Assembly: GCF_000090795.2 (NCBI RefSeq)
Contig: NW_003547014.1
Coordinates: forward strand, 10,735-31,069
From: Amphimedon queenslandica
Taxonomy: Eukaryota; Porifera; Demospongiae; Haplosclerida; Niphatidae
Direction of reading: 5' to 3'
DNA: 20,335 nt
Shown piece after piece: positions 13,101 through 19,640 of the stretch. Each line of letters begins with the position of its first letter. Within the stretch, counting starts at the first letter, position 1. The position numbers and the translations under genes are program-made. The notes beneath the pieces are model-generated. The model did no database searches. It was not told the origin of the DNA and was given only the letters and a program-made list of their open reading frames with translations.

Positions 13101-15240
13101 TAAAAATACCATTTTTGAAAATTATAGGAAGCTTTTGTGTTTCGACTAGCGGTGCAATATGACAATATTCCTCTCCATCTATTAAAATAATACAATAGTC
13201 AGGAAAAACATGTATACAATTACAATCTTGTTAACTGAAATATAAATAGAACTTCCTGTGAAAAAATCTTCTAATTTTGCGATTTTTGAGAAATGCAAAA
13301 AAAATTAAAATTTTGCTCTCATGATTAGTCCAGGTGCATTAACAAAACAAAATCTGTAAGTCAGTAAGAGGGATTTTGCTGGCTATTTACAACAGTGGCT
13401 ATTATTAACTATAATGTTACCAAAGAAAAACTGCAACTACTTAGGTTTCCTAGATTTAACTACGTTAATTTAATTTATTGACCTTTCATTTTTACAATTT
13501 GTACTGGACTAAAAAATTGCCAATTACTATACAAAGAATTTCACTTTGTGGGAACAGTTTTATGCCTAACTACTAAATTTTATTACCTGGAACAGAAAAA
13601 TTTTCATCAGTATGATGACCAGGAGGAGGGAGAGGACTTTTATCATAATTTCCTACAACAGTAGGTTCAGGTAGAGGTAAATTGTCAGAAAGCAATTGAA
13701 GAGATTTTTCACCAGTAACAGTAGGTTGCGGAGGCACTGTTTCATTTTTAGGAGAATGAAGTGATTCTTCACTGGCCTTAGAAGGTTGTGGTCCTTCACC
13801 ATTAGGAGAATGAAAAGACTCTTCTCTGGTAACAGGAAGTTGAGGTTCTGCTTTGCCATTGGTAGCAGAAGATGGAGATGCTCCAAAATTAGAAGAATAA
13901 AGTGACAAATCACTACTAGCAGAAAGTTGACATGCATCATCATTAGCAGATTTCTCACTGGCAACAGAAGGTTGTGGTGCTACTTTGTCATTAGTTGAAT
14001 AAAGAGAGTCTTTTTTGGCAGCAGAAGGTGGAGTTGCATCAGCCATATTGGGAGATTTTTCACTGGCAACAGTAGGTTGTGGCACTTGATCAGTAAGAGA
14101 TTGCAGAGATTTTTCACTGGTAAGAGTTGCTTCATCATTGAAAGAATGAAGTGGCTGTTTAGCAAGAGGTGCTTTATCATTAGAAGATTCTCCACTAGAA
14201 AAAGGATATGATAAAGATCCTTCACCATGAGGTGAATCTTTATTGACAAGAGGAGGTAGGAGTGCTTTGTTATTATAAGAATGAAGATCTTTATTTGCAG
14301 TATTTGCAGCAGGGAGAATTTGATCATCAGAAATAAAAGGTGGAAGAACTTCATGACCTATATAAACATAGCAAGCTCACACTTCATTTGTTGTAATTTA
14401 TTACCTTTGGTATTTTCATCAACTGATGTCACTTTTAGACCATCGTGCTTGAATCCAAATGATGTGTCTGGAAGTTTACTAGAAACAAATCAATTTAATA
14501 ACAAAGCAAAAATAAAGCATTACTGGGTCATGCAGTTTCTCATAAAAAATTTACGCTGGGTCTTGGTACTAATTATTAAGTACTACATGTAAAAGATACC
14601 CACTGCTAAAATTACCTTAGGGTGGGTATTAATTGCGCTCTTAAATTTTAGTGTTTTAAAGGGGACTCTGATTTAGCGAAATGTAATATTAGCGAAAATA
14701 GGAAGAAAATTAATGGTAAAACCCCCATTGAATAGCATAACACTACTCAAGAAGCCCAATCTATACATTTAAGAGCATAACACTCAAAAGGATCACCCTA
14801 TCTACTGTTATTTTGTTACAGATCTTGCCTCTCTTGTGTACTTGTTTACACAAGTACATAATAACTATTATTAGCGGCTGGTTGAATTAGCGTTTTTAAG
14901 TACACTTGCTAAAAACGCTAAAATTAAGTGTCGCAATTAATACCCACCCTAAGGTAACTAGATACTTTTGCTTTACAAAATAATTTTTACCTTGCCAACT
15001 CATGCTTCTCATCAAGTGTATCAGTAGAATGAGAAAATGTAGAAGCTGGAGGATTAGCTGGAGGAGGCTGGCCAACATCATCTATTAAAGAACAATTAAT
15101 AACAAATTCACACAATGCAACAAACAAAATTCAAGCAAACACCATTATTCAGTACTTCTGGCTATACCTTGATTATTACCAGTGCCTTCAAATGCTGCAG
15201 ATTCATCTACTACATTCTTAAGATGAAATCCAAATGACAT
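1..15240 (-). CDS. RNF213/mysterin-like giant AAA+ protein, 36 exons in window, 3' part missing
   Basis: Homologue of RNF213, a giant cytosolic AAA+ ATPase and E3 ubiquitin ligase linked in vertebrates to lipid droplets and antimicrobial ubiquitylation (family knowledge). I spliced 36 minus-strand exons; together they give 9048 nt = 3016 codons with no internal stop, and every junction keeps phase. Evidence for the family: AAA3 P-loop GETGVGKT with PVII before it, AAA4 P-loop GEPGTSKT, Walker B MDEAGLPEE, and the family motif around ITNHALDAAKTNR. Human RNF213 has about 5200 residues; this fragment ends inside AAA4, so the RING/E3 module lies off the left edge. The ATG at 15240 directly follows TATATTTAG, so it may sit at a splice acceptor and an upstream exon (5'UTR or coding) is possible. 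Introns are mostly 41-60 nt; exceptions are introns 2 (512), 4 (408), 8 (158), 10 (2611) and 34 (942). Orthology within a possibly expanded family is not settled. Confidence 0.93.
1237..2482 (-). CDS. RNF213-like exons 33-35: AAA3 Walker B region
   Basis: Exons 2482-2410, 2363-2260 and 1317-1237 encode residues 2535-2621. Exon 33 reads into LDVHAG at the splice, matching the KVHGGTT region of vertebrate AAA3. Exon 35 holds Walker B as AYLDEINTS with catalytic Glu 2599, then TIDGE; human has FFDEANTT and MVDGQ. The 942-nt intron 34 separates the sensor part from Walker B and carries tandem repeats. Junction phases are 1, 0 and 0. Confidence 0.9.
1440..2110. repeat. Degenerate ~180-bp tandem repeats in intron 34
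   Basis: The string TTTTTAAAGTTGCTCAAAAAT occurs in the same register near 1652 and 1832, a period of 180 bp, with matching flanks: (A)TGTTG(T/C)GTAGAAAGT before, CAAAATT(G/A)GATTT between, and ATGTACATGG...CCAAAATTTAAAAA after. Weaker copies appear near 1500-1560 and 1980-2080. ACATGTAC palindromes recur within the units. No coding potential is seen. Confidence 0.7.
2524..3189 (-). CDS. RNF213-like exons 31-32: AAA3 Walker A
   Basis: Exons 3189-2828 and 2774-2524 encode residues 2331-2534. The AAA3 P-loop GETGVGKT is at residues 2411-2418 (2928-2951), preceded by CGMPVIIE; human AAA3 has CGIPVIIM before GETGCGKT. This is the first of two catalytic ATPase sites in the family. Exon 32 is highly charged (VKDFVENEEIS, AAELKGIVSKLRKIG) and corresponds to the insert between Walker A and B. 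The exon 31 donor is AAAA/GTAAAA, phase 1; the exon 32 acceptor is CTAAAG at 2775, chosen because the alternative AG (GCAG at 2768) gives an early stop. Confidence 0.92.
3238..4245 (-). CDS. RNF213-like exons 26-30: AAA2 C-terminal part and linker to AAA3
   Basis: Exons 4245-4087, 4037-3824, 3765-3633, 3590-3404 and 3350-3238 encode residues 2063-2330. Exon 27 includes DDVQLVCKYLKAYKNE; exon 28 contains DPKECLSLLYKYM, similar in kind to the TPEECLQHF stretch I recall from human RNF213. Exon 29 holds a motif-rich patch around LGFDGSDTTKLG and NEVPQFCDPSTK. Intron 28 is only 42 nt; it removes an in-frame TAA at 3631-3629 that would otherwise look like a nonsense codon. Exon 30 ends phase 2 at GG/GTAAAT. 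No catalytic motif was identified in this block. Confidence 0.85.
4293..4741 (-). CDS. RNF213-like exons 24-25: AAA2 P-loop
   Basis: Exons 4741-4537 and 4456-4293 encode residues 1940-2062. The Walker A motif GLQGNGKT (residues 2005-2012) is created by the splice: intron 24 (80 nt, phase 1) falls within the codon of the middle glycine. Human AAA2 has the looser ERAGVGKS at this place and is reported to bind ATP without a full catalytic set. Here the P-loop is canonical, so nucleotide binding is likely; hydrolysis cannot be judged because no clear Walker B was found downstream. Exon 24 has two in-frame acceptors 12 nt apart (TTTTAG at 4742 and GATACAG further in), which would add or drop FLIQ. 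Confidence 0.88.
4785..5123 (-). CDS. RNF213-like exon 23: conserved segment before AAA2
   Basis: The exon encodes residues 1827-1939 in phase 0 on both sides. Its most conserved part reads FPKCYELLRCHSGTTL followed by SDIQLFFQR and VDQLNSKLQE. Human RNF213 has, from memory, FPTYDEVLLCTPATTFEEV followed by ADQLSYEVA in the same place just before AAA2, so order and motif both fit the family. This stretch lies in the AAA1/AAA2 part of the motor. There is no P-loop in it, in keeping with the inactive AAA1 described for RNF213. Confidence 0.88.
5170..7644 (-). CDS. RNF213-like exons 18-22: C-terminal helical stalk
   Basis: Exons 7644-7115, 7056-5961, 5903-5619, 5563-5444 and 5391-5170 encode residues 1076-1826. 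Exon 19 is the second longest in the window (1096 nt). It contains LNESQIFHLFVRREL, which resembles a segment in the same region of the vertebrate protein that I recall as LRDSHIFQLFWREA; this comparison is from memory, not from an alignment. The rest is Leu/Glu/Lys-rich helix, for example ELIDEVSKLNHDKCLSQLK and a beta-like patch GEFHIRVFVENPHDDKIALQF in exon 20 that may be a small inserted domain. No ATPase motif is present here. All junctions are GT-AG with 43-58 nt introns. Confidence 0.88.
7688..11939 (-). CDS. RNF213-like exons 10-17: N-terminal helical stalk
   Basis: Exons 11939-11633, 9021-8855, 8808-8640, 8595-8377, 8332-8237, 8186-8095, 8048-7793 and 7744-7688 encode residues 621-1075. 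The sequence is mostly amphipathic helix with no catalytic motif, as expected for the long stalk that precedes the AAA ring in RNF213 structures. Exon 10 is open for 307 nt and ends at a perfect GTAAGT; it then crosses the 2.6-kb intron 10 in phase 0 to the exon reading ACVGSLTQKVIATLTESF. Exon 14 (96 nt) is open in two frames; I used the one reading VQNKGKSCFAV because it alone is in phase with exons 13 and 15. Most introns here are 43-50 nt. Confidence 0.85.
9258..9654. mobile_element. TIR element (~397 bp) in intron 10
   Basis: The ends are inverted copies of TAGACCAGTTGGC(G/A)CTAAG continuing with interruptions for about 80 bp (shared blocks AATTTTAAGTATATTCAT and AAAGTAAA). No transposase ORF is present, so it is non-autonomous. 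I could not identify a target-site duplication with confidence. Confidence 0.75.
9722..10053. mobile_element. Degenerate TIR element with AGGGGC ends (~330 bp) in intron 10
   Basis: The left end AGGGGCGTATCCAAGGGGGG and the right end (reverse complement AGGGGCATATCTAAAAATTT) share AGGGGC(G/A)TATC(C/T)AA, with G-runs inside both arms. Such ends are seen in some hAT-type elements, but no 8-bp duplication was found, so the class is open. Confidence 0.5.
10177..10527. mobile_element. TIR element with GAGCTCTTGCACA ends (~351 bp) in intron 10
   Basis: Left arm GAGCTCTTGCACAGATGTAAT and right arm (reverse complement) GAGCTCTTGCACATATGTAAT match at 20 of 21 positions, and similarity continues through a G-run and GGCTAAATTTGC for about 55 bp. 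A 138-codon minus-strand ORF overlapping it has no recognisable domain and is taken as chance. Confidence 0.75.
10561..11156. mobile_element. TA-flanked TIR element (~596 bp) with an inner insertion
   Basis: Imperfect inverted ends GAGTAAGTCGGGCTATTC and GTGTAACTTGGGGCTATTC are each bordered by TA (10559-10560, 11157-11158), as in Tc1/mariner-like MITEs. Inside, 10622-11120 is bounded by TGTCAAGG(G/A)TCA in inverted orientation; it starts TG and ends CA like an LTR, and may be a solo LTR or second DNA element. No 4-6 bp duplication was found for the inner unit. Confidence 0.45.
11985..13178 (-). CDS. RNF213-like exons 5-9: beta-rich PA-like module and start of helical region
   Basis: Exons 13178-13110, 13064-12624, 12530-12403, 12357-12248 and 12089-11985 encode residues 337-620. 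Exon 6 (residues 360-506) alternates beta-like hydrophobic stretches and contains VALLLINSADN (436-446) and IPVYIISSVHGDEAIHLI (462-479), which resembles the C-terminal half of protease-associated (PA) domains (GvIviNn ... IPvvfIsk.dGeaL). It shows no CBM20-like tryptophan pattern, although vertebrate RNF213 has a CBM20 in its N-terminal part. Exons 7-9 become helical (LVQHLRCHLFAKEKDEF; ELYKDVQQHLFHLN). Intron 6 has a GC donor, forced by frame. PA identity is an inference, perhaps one chance in three. Confidence 0.8.
12531..12623 (-). other. GC-AG intron (intron 6)
   Basis: Exon 6 must end after the G at 12624 to keep the frame into exon 7, which makes the donor GCAAGT. The nearby GT at 12619-12618 would shift exon 7 out of the frame that reads PNQLVQHLRC. 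The acceptor is TTTTAG at 12531. GC donors usually have this strong GCAAGT context, as here. Confidence 0.75.
13587..14357 (-). CDS. RNF213-like exon 4: Pro/Ser/Glu-rich repeat exon
   Basis: A single 771-nt exon coding residues 80-336, built of degenerate repeats of about 20-27 residues. The core is PQP(T/S)VASEKS followed by (L/N)xSxN(D/G)xA; clear copies include PQPTVASEKSPN, PQPSVASEKSAN, PQLPVTREESFHSPN, PQPSKASEESLHSPK and PQPTVTGEKSLQ. The sequence is expected to be disordered. A second reading frame is almost stop-free across 14354-13653 and would give a Leu-rich peptide; I treat that as a by-product of the repeat. The exon is entered from TATATAG and leaves at CCAG/GTAATA, in phase with both neighbours. 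Its length probably varies between individuals because the repeats can expand or contract. Confidence 0.8.
14405..15240 (-). CDS. RNF213-like exons 1-3: low-complexity N-terminus with repeated SFGF motif
   Basis: Exons 15240-15168, 15081-14991 and 14478-14405 encode residues 1-79. Exon 1 starts MSFGFHLKNVVDES; exon 3 contains TSFGFKHDGLKVTSVDE, so the two exons carry related versions of one short motif, SFGF-(F/K)-K-V-D-E. Exon 2 is Pro/Ser/Thr-rich (GQPPPANPPAS). Donors are GTATAG, GTAAAA and GTAATA; acceptors are AATAG and TTCTAG. Phases are 1, 2 and 1. No signal peptide or membrane segment is visible. I chose the first ATG after a long stop-rich stretch, but the AG just before it leaves open an earlier exon. 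Function unknown; the vertebrate N-terminus is also poorly conserved. Confidence 0.7.
14615..14954. mobile_element. MITE with TA target duplication in intron 2 (340 bp)
   Basis: Perfect inverted ends CCTTAGGGTGGGTATTAA plus TTGCG, with TA on each side (14613-14614 and 14955-14956). Imperfect pairing continues inward (TTAAATTTTAG / TTAATTTTAG), and TTAGCG motifs recur. No ORF. TA duplication and size suggest a non-autonomous Tc1/mariner-type element. It accounts for most of this 512-nt intron. Confidence 0.85.
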
Positions 15241-15489
15241 CTAAATATAAGGTAAAGATGAATATTGTGTTTTTGTTACTCATAAACAACACAAATACAA
15301 TAATTTATTACAGGCTAATCTAAGTGAAATAAATTAGGTAAAATTACATGCATTGCTTGTGTACATGATGATTTATTTGAATTTTGTATAAGCTTTGCTT
15401 ATTGGTAAAAAATTCTTTTGCAAATACAGTTTTGTAGCTCCATTCCAAAATTTTGTACCTATTTAGTACTGTCTTTATGTATGCCATAA
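15241..15489. other. Region upstream of the RNF213-like start; no clear gene
   Basis: AT-rich and stop-rich on both strands. On the minus strand it ends in TATATTTAG next to the ATG, so it may hold a 5'UTR intron. I see no convincing TATA box or coding exon. Confidence 0.4.
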
Positions 15490-15900
15490 TACCGTAAGTG
15501 TAGAAATTTTTGAGGTACATCAATTTTTGCAGTTTTTGCAGGTACCAGCTAACTGCAAAAATTAATATTTTAACCCTTCGTGAACAGAACGCCCTCACAC
15601 CCAAATCGTCCCAATTATAGTTAATAAAAATGGCACTGTACAAGTTCTTCAAGCGTGTGGACAAAAATGAGGACAAGATAGCAAAAGAAGACAAACCCAA
15701 GGAGAAATCACAAGCAGCTGGTGATGCTAAAGATCCAGAGAAGCAAAGTAGGAAATGAGGAGAGTCCATGTGCAATAATTATTACATCACATGACCTCAC
15801 TGGCCTCTGATGATTATCCACAAAATTTTGTCCACATGAAATTTACAAAATAAAGCAACTAGCACAAAACCGCGAACATTTATTTTCTATACTTACGGTA
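15490..15900. mobile_element. TIR element (411 bp) carrying a small ORF
   Basis: The ends TACCGTAAGTGTAGAAA and (inverted) TACCGTAAGTATAGAAA match at 16 of 17 positions. Counting TA as target duplication leaves CCGTAAGT ends, again the Tc1/mariner pattern. The interior includes the plus-strand ORF at 15630. Confidence 0.7.
15630..15758 (+). CDS. Small basic/acidic ORF, 42 aa, inside a TIR element
   Basis: The ORF starts MALYKFFKRVDKNED and is then very charged (KEDKPKEKSQAAGD), ending SRK and TGA. The opening (M-x-L-x-x-FF-K) recalls N-termini of some transposase-derived proteins, but I cannot assign it. A possible donor CAAA/GTAGGA lies just before the stop, so it could be a first exon. It lies wholly within the TIR element, so either the element captured a host 5' exon or this is a remnant of its own gene. 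Confidence 0.35.
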   Translation: MALYKFFKRVDKNEDKIAKEDKPKEKSQAAGDAKDPEKQSRK

Positions 15901-16033
15901 ATAGTGCATAATGATTAGTAAAAGTAGCTTAAGGCAAAAAAATGCTTTAGATCAAATGCTAAAAGGTAAGTTTAATCACTCAATAATATTAAGCTTGTAA
16001 CAAAATACATGTCTAGTGTAGGCCCTATATATT

Positions 16034-16147
16034 CAGGCAGATCTGCAAAATCAACATTACCAAGAGTACTTTTGACATTACTTATCTCATGCACAAGCTG
16101 ACAACCACCTGCAAGAGATGAAGCAGCAGCTGTGTGCTAACCAGTAA
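16034..16147 (+). pseudogene. Possible decayed plus-strand exon, Gln-rich
   Basis: After an acceptor-like CTATATATTCAG, one frame reads QADLQNQHYQEYF, then TGA, then HYLSHAQADNHLQEMKQQL to a TAA. The composition looks coding (helical, Gln/His-rich) but for one in-frame stop. A donor-like AAAAG/GTAAGT lies upstream at about 15965. No family recognised; chance is a real alternative. Confidence 0.2.
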
Positions 16148-17538
16148 CAATGTGATAATACCCACACAGTTTTATGTACAATAATTGGATTTGCCACCCC
16201 ACTTAGCTTGTTTCATTTCAGCATGTACTAAGCAGCTGGGCTGTGGCATATTGCCCTTGCAAACATTATAGGCATAATAGGCTAGATACACTGCAGTTGT
16301 CATGTGACCCATTTTGGCAGTGTGTGTATGTCTGTGCTCACTTATGAAATGGAATTTATAATTGCAATGGCATCAAAATTCACAGATTAATTAAAACATG
16401 AACCATAATACAATAGATTCACACATAAATCAATTTCCATAATTTTTATGGCAAAAATGGCTAAAATAGTGTGGGACCAAGGAAAAAAATTTGGGGCGCA
16501 TGGGCTTATAAAAACTTACATAGAGCCTTCATGGTAAGATGGGGCAGCACTTGGGTTACCAAAATTAAACTATTATATATAGTATTTTTTTCAGTTAACA
16601 ATAACTAAAACTAAATACTAATTTCTCAGTTTTACAGAGATTAATTAAAACTAAAACTTAACTGAAGAAATGGTTACAATTAGCCTATGAGCCAGCTATT
16701 ATGTTCATTAACATGTGTTTCTTAACTGATCAAAAAACTAAAGTATTTGATACCTCAATCACTTTAAATTGCATAATTATAACGAAAACTAAAAATTAAT
16801 AGTTTTTCATACCAAAATAACTTAAATTACCTTTGCAAATGTGGAATAAAAATGAAATTACCTGACTGCCAAAAACGCCCTACCTTGGTTACATATAGTA
16901 TCATAGTCTTACCCAACCACTTCACTATCTACTACACAAAATTTTTCAAATTCTTCTGATTAAAATTGTGATAATTAAAACAACAATTAATATCTTAAAA
17001 TGACCACAATGAGTGGGGATGCTCCCTAAAAATTGCTTCCCTTTAAGGGTGCAGCACCACCACCCACGCACAATTTTTAATCTGTTGTCAAGGGAGCTGT
17101 TTTTTAGTCCCAAAGTACTTTAACAATCATAATGGAACCAGTACTAGTTACAAGACAGTAACTAAATTAGTTTGTTAGTTATAAAACTTAGAGCCTTTAA
17201 CTCTTTAAGCTATGGCATCAAGGGCTAAAATACTAAATAATTTTCAAAAGCGAAAAACTCCTCTTACTTTCAATTTGAATAACAAGTTTTAACCAAACAA
17301 ATTGATTAACACAAAGACATTTCTCTTTTTCTACTTGCAATGCCAATAATTTTAATTTTCTTATTGATCGACACCACATTTTACTATACTAGCTCTGTTT
17401 AATTGGAATATCTCCATGTTACTGTATGTGTAATTATGTAAAAAGGCTCTATTGCAAATTTGGTCTCATTCTGATGACCACAGGCAGAGTTTTTCAAAAG
17501 TTTGCATATTTCAAGCATGAAACACCAATTTTTAAATC
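16148..17538. other. Intergenic, nothing recognised
   Basis: AT-rich DNA with short ORFs only. There is a short AACTAAAACTAAA-type patch near 16600-16660 that resembles the tandem arrays near 19300, but no gene, TIR pair or RNA gene that I can support. Confidence 0.5.
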
Positions 17539-17542
17539 TAAA

Positions 17543-17702
17543 GGCCTTTTCACACTGGCACAAGTAATGCGCATTGATGCACATTAATCGTGTTCACACT
17601 AGAGTGGTTTTGCATTAATGCGCATTGATGCGCATCACTCTCACTTCTGTATCAGCAAAGCGCATCAAAGCGTTTTGAAAACTGTGCCAGTGTGAAAAGG
17701 CC
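17543..17702. mobile_element. TTAA-type MITE (160 bp)
   Basis: Perfect inverted ends GGCCTTTTCACACTGGCACA. The right flank is TTAA and the left flank TAAA, one base off. The interior is rich in GCGCAT(T/C)AATGC/GCATTGATGC steps, so the whole element can fold back. TTAA flanks point to piggyBac-type targeting; no transposase is present. Confidence 0.85.
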
Positions 17703-17879
17703 TTAACTTTGATTTTAAAGTTTTTTGCGAAGTCTCAAAATTTTTTGCTCCCTTTCCTAAAGGTATTTTATTAAATTAAAACCCATTTTTAGAGGAGAAT
17801 AAAGAGTATAGGACACTTGTATGGCTTAAACATTCCTGCATAACATAATTATTGCTATAGGCAGCACCCTTAATGTAAA

Positions 17880-18028
17880 GGCCTTCATACACGAGGCAAC
17901 TTGTTGCTAGCAACTAAGCAACATGTTGCTAAAAATAGAACATTTTTCCATTTCTGGCAACATGTTGCTTACAAGATCAAAGTAACCACAAATGTTGCTA
18001 GCAACATGTTGCCTGGTGTATGGAGGGC
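17880..18028. mobile_element. Second TTAA-type MITE, palindromic (149 bp)
   Basis: Ends GGCCTTCATACACGAGGCAAC and (inverted) GCCCTCCATACACCAGGCAAC; the right flank is TTAA, the left TAAA. The inside repeats the palindromes GTTGCTAGCAAC and GCAACATGTTGC, so it folds into a long hairpin. Related in ends but not in body to the element at 17543. Confidence 0.75.
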
Positions 18029-18267
18029 TTAAAGGTCACCTCACTGCATGTTGTTCTGAAGAGAGGGTGTTAAGGCCTTTTCACACTGGCACAGTTTTCA
18101 AAGTGCTTTGATGCGCTTTGCTGATACAGCTGAAATAATGCACATTGATCGTGTTCACACTGGCAGCTAAATTATGTATCATCTTGTGTTCTTGTTGCCA
18201 TTGGTTTACATCGATCGAAGCTAGTGTTGTGCAGTACCCTATTTCTTGTTTTAGTTTTAGTTTTTTT

Positions 18268-19268
18268 GGCCTCGCCCAGCTTTGCGTAGGCGAGGACTAG
18301 GTACTCGGTTTGTCTGTCTGTCATTCATTCATTCTGTGTGCTAGATTTTGTCTTTGAGAATGTATATCTTTACAATCGCATGCTCTAAACCTGTGAGAGC
18401 TTCTCTTCTGTTAGGAAAAGTCTTACTTTACTGCTTCGAGATGTTTCGAGAATAGCTCTAGGTAGTACAAGCTTTTTAACTCACGAGAAAATGCCCAGCA
18501 ATAGCGGTAGTACTCTGGATGTAAATGAGACTCTTTCCCAGTAGATCAAGACTATTTATTTATTTAATATGTGTGGGACTCTTTAAATCTTCCTTTTTGG
18601 TGAGTTATAGCTACTCGAATTTCATCCCGAGTAAAGTGCTGTAGCAGTAGTTCGCTAGTCCATGGCTAGTCTAAGGATCCTAAACTCTCTTAAGTCACTC
18701 AATCTATCTAGGCAACAGTATTTGTGCCATTATAACATCATATAGCGCTTAGAAGAAGAGAAAAAAACGTGAAGCTTCCCTCTCACATGGTCTTGCTGCA
18801 TTAATGCCACGCCTCCAAGCAGGACCAAGCTGGGAGTTGGCCCTGCAGCTTGCCAGTTCTGCAAGCATGCAAGAGCTAGTGTAACTGCAGCTAGGAAGCT
18901 AGCTGTTATGATAATCCCTTGGCCTCAAAAGCACAATTTCTAATTTTTTTGCATAGCATGTTTTTGATAGATTGTGGCCACAACAATAGCTGTGGTTATG
19001 AAACCCATGATGTTTTTAAAATGAGAGTGCAATAAGTATAAATATACTGTATAAATAAGTGATAAATCTTGAGATGCTAATGGGAATTTATGAACACGTT
19101 TTACCAATTTTTGGGATTCTAGAGTCCCATCATACTTTTCACACTTGCTTAGTCCAGGCTGTCAGCACTTTTGATTTATATCATTTAAATATACTGGCTT
19201 AGGCTAGCTAAGCATAACACATCCCAAGCAGCTTTAGGGGCGAGGCCACGCACCTTTGGTGTCTCGTC
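18268..19268. mobile_element. Unclassified ~1-kb insertion inside the hAT element
   Basis: It interrupts the TAGTTTTAGTTTT repeat. The left border has a GCCTCGCC...GGCGAGG hairpin and the right border a GGGGCGAGGCC...GGTGTCTCG hairpin. The inside shows TCTGTCTGTC and TTCATTCATTC microsatellites but no ORF. Paired hairpin ends may be a clue to its class; borders are approximate. Confidence 0.45.
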
Positions 19269-19640
19269 TACCATGTACTCCATTTCTAGTTCCAGTTCTA
19301 GTTTTAGTTCTACCTGTACTCTATTTCTAGTTTTAGTTTTAGTTTTAGTTCTACCATGTACTCCATTTCTAGTTCCAGTTCTAGTTTTAGTTCTACCCGT
19401 ACTCTATTTCTAGTTTTAGTTTTAGTTATTAAAAGGGTAGCATTTCAGTTCTAGTTTTAGTTTTAGTTATTAAAAGGGTAGCATTTTAGTTCTAGTTTTA
19501 GTTCCAGTATTTTAAATTATCAGATTCTAGTTTTAGTTCTAGTTTTGGTTTTTTGTATGAATGTAGTTCAGTTCTAGTTCTAGTTCTTGGAACTAGAACT
19601 AGGAAAAAATAGGTGTACTAAAATAGATTTAGTTCTAGTT
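19267..19640. repeat. TAGTTY/TAGTTTT tandem array with 84-bp and 50-bp higher-order units
   Basis: Hexamer-like TAGTTC, TAGTTT and TAGTTCC units fill the region. CTACCATGTACTCCATTTC recurs at 19267 and 19351, a period of 84 bp; TTATTAAAAGGGTAGCATTT recurs about 50 bp apart further on. An inverted patch GTTCTTGGAACTAGAAC closes the array. Confidence 0.8.

Noticed and set aside
13653..14354. Leu-rich ORFs in the second frame of exon 4
   Set aside because: Explained by the repeat having few stop codons in that frame; the Pro/Ser frame is the one that splices in phase.
15344..15775. 143-codon minus-strand ORF opposite the small plus-strand ORF
   Set aside because: It crosses the border of the TIR element and has no domain; it is also out of phase with exon 1.
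17399..17584. 61-codon minus-strand ORF
   Set aside because: It runs into the end of a MITE and has low-quality composition for coding.
18270..18330. tRNA-derived SINE head
   Set aside because: No A-box or B-box (GGTTCGANNCC-like) could be found near the GCCTCGCC hairpin.
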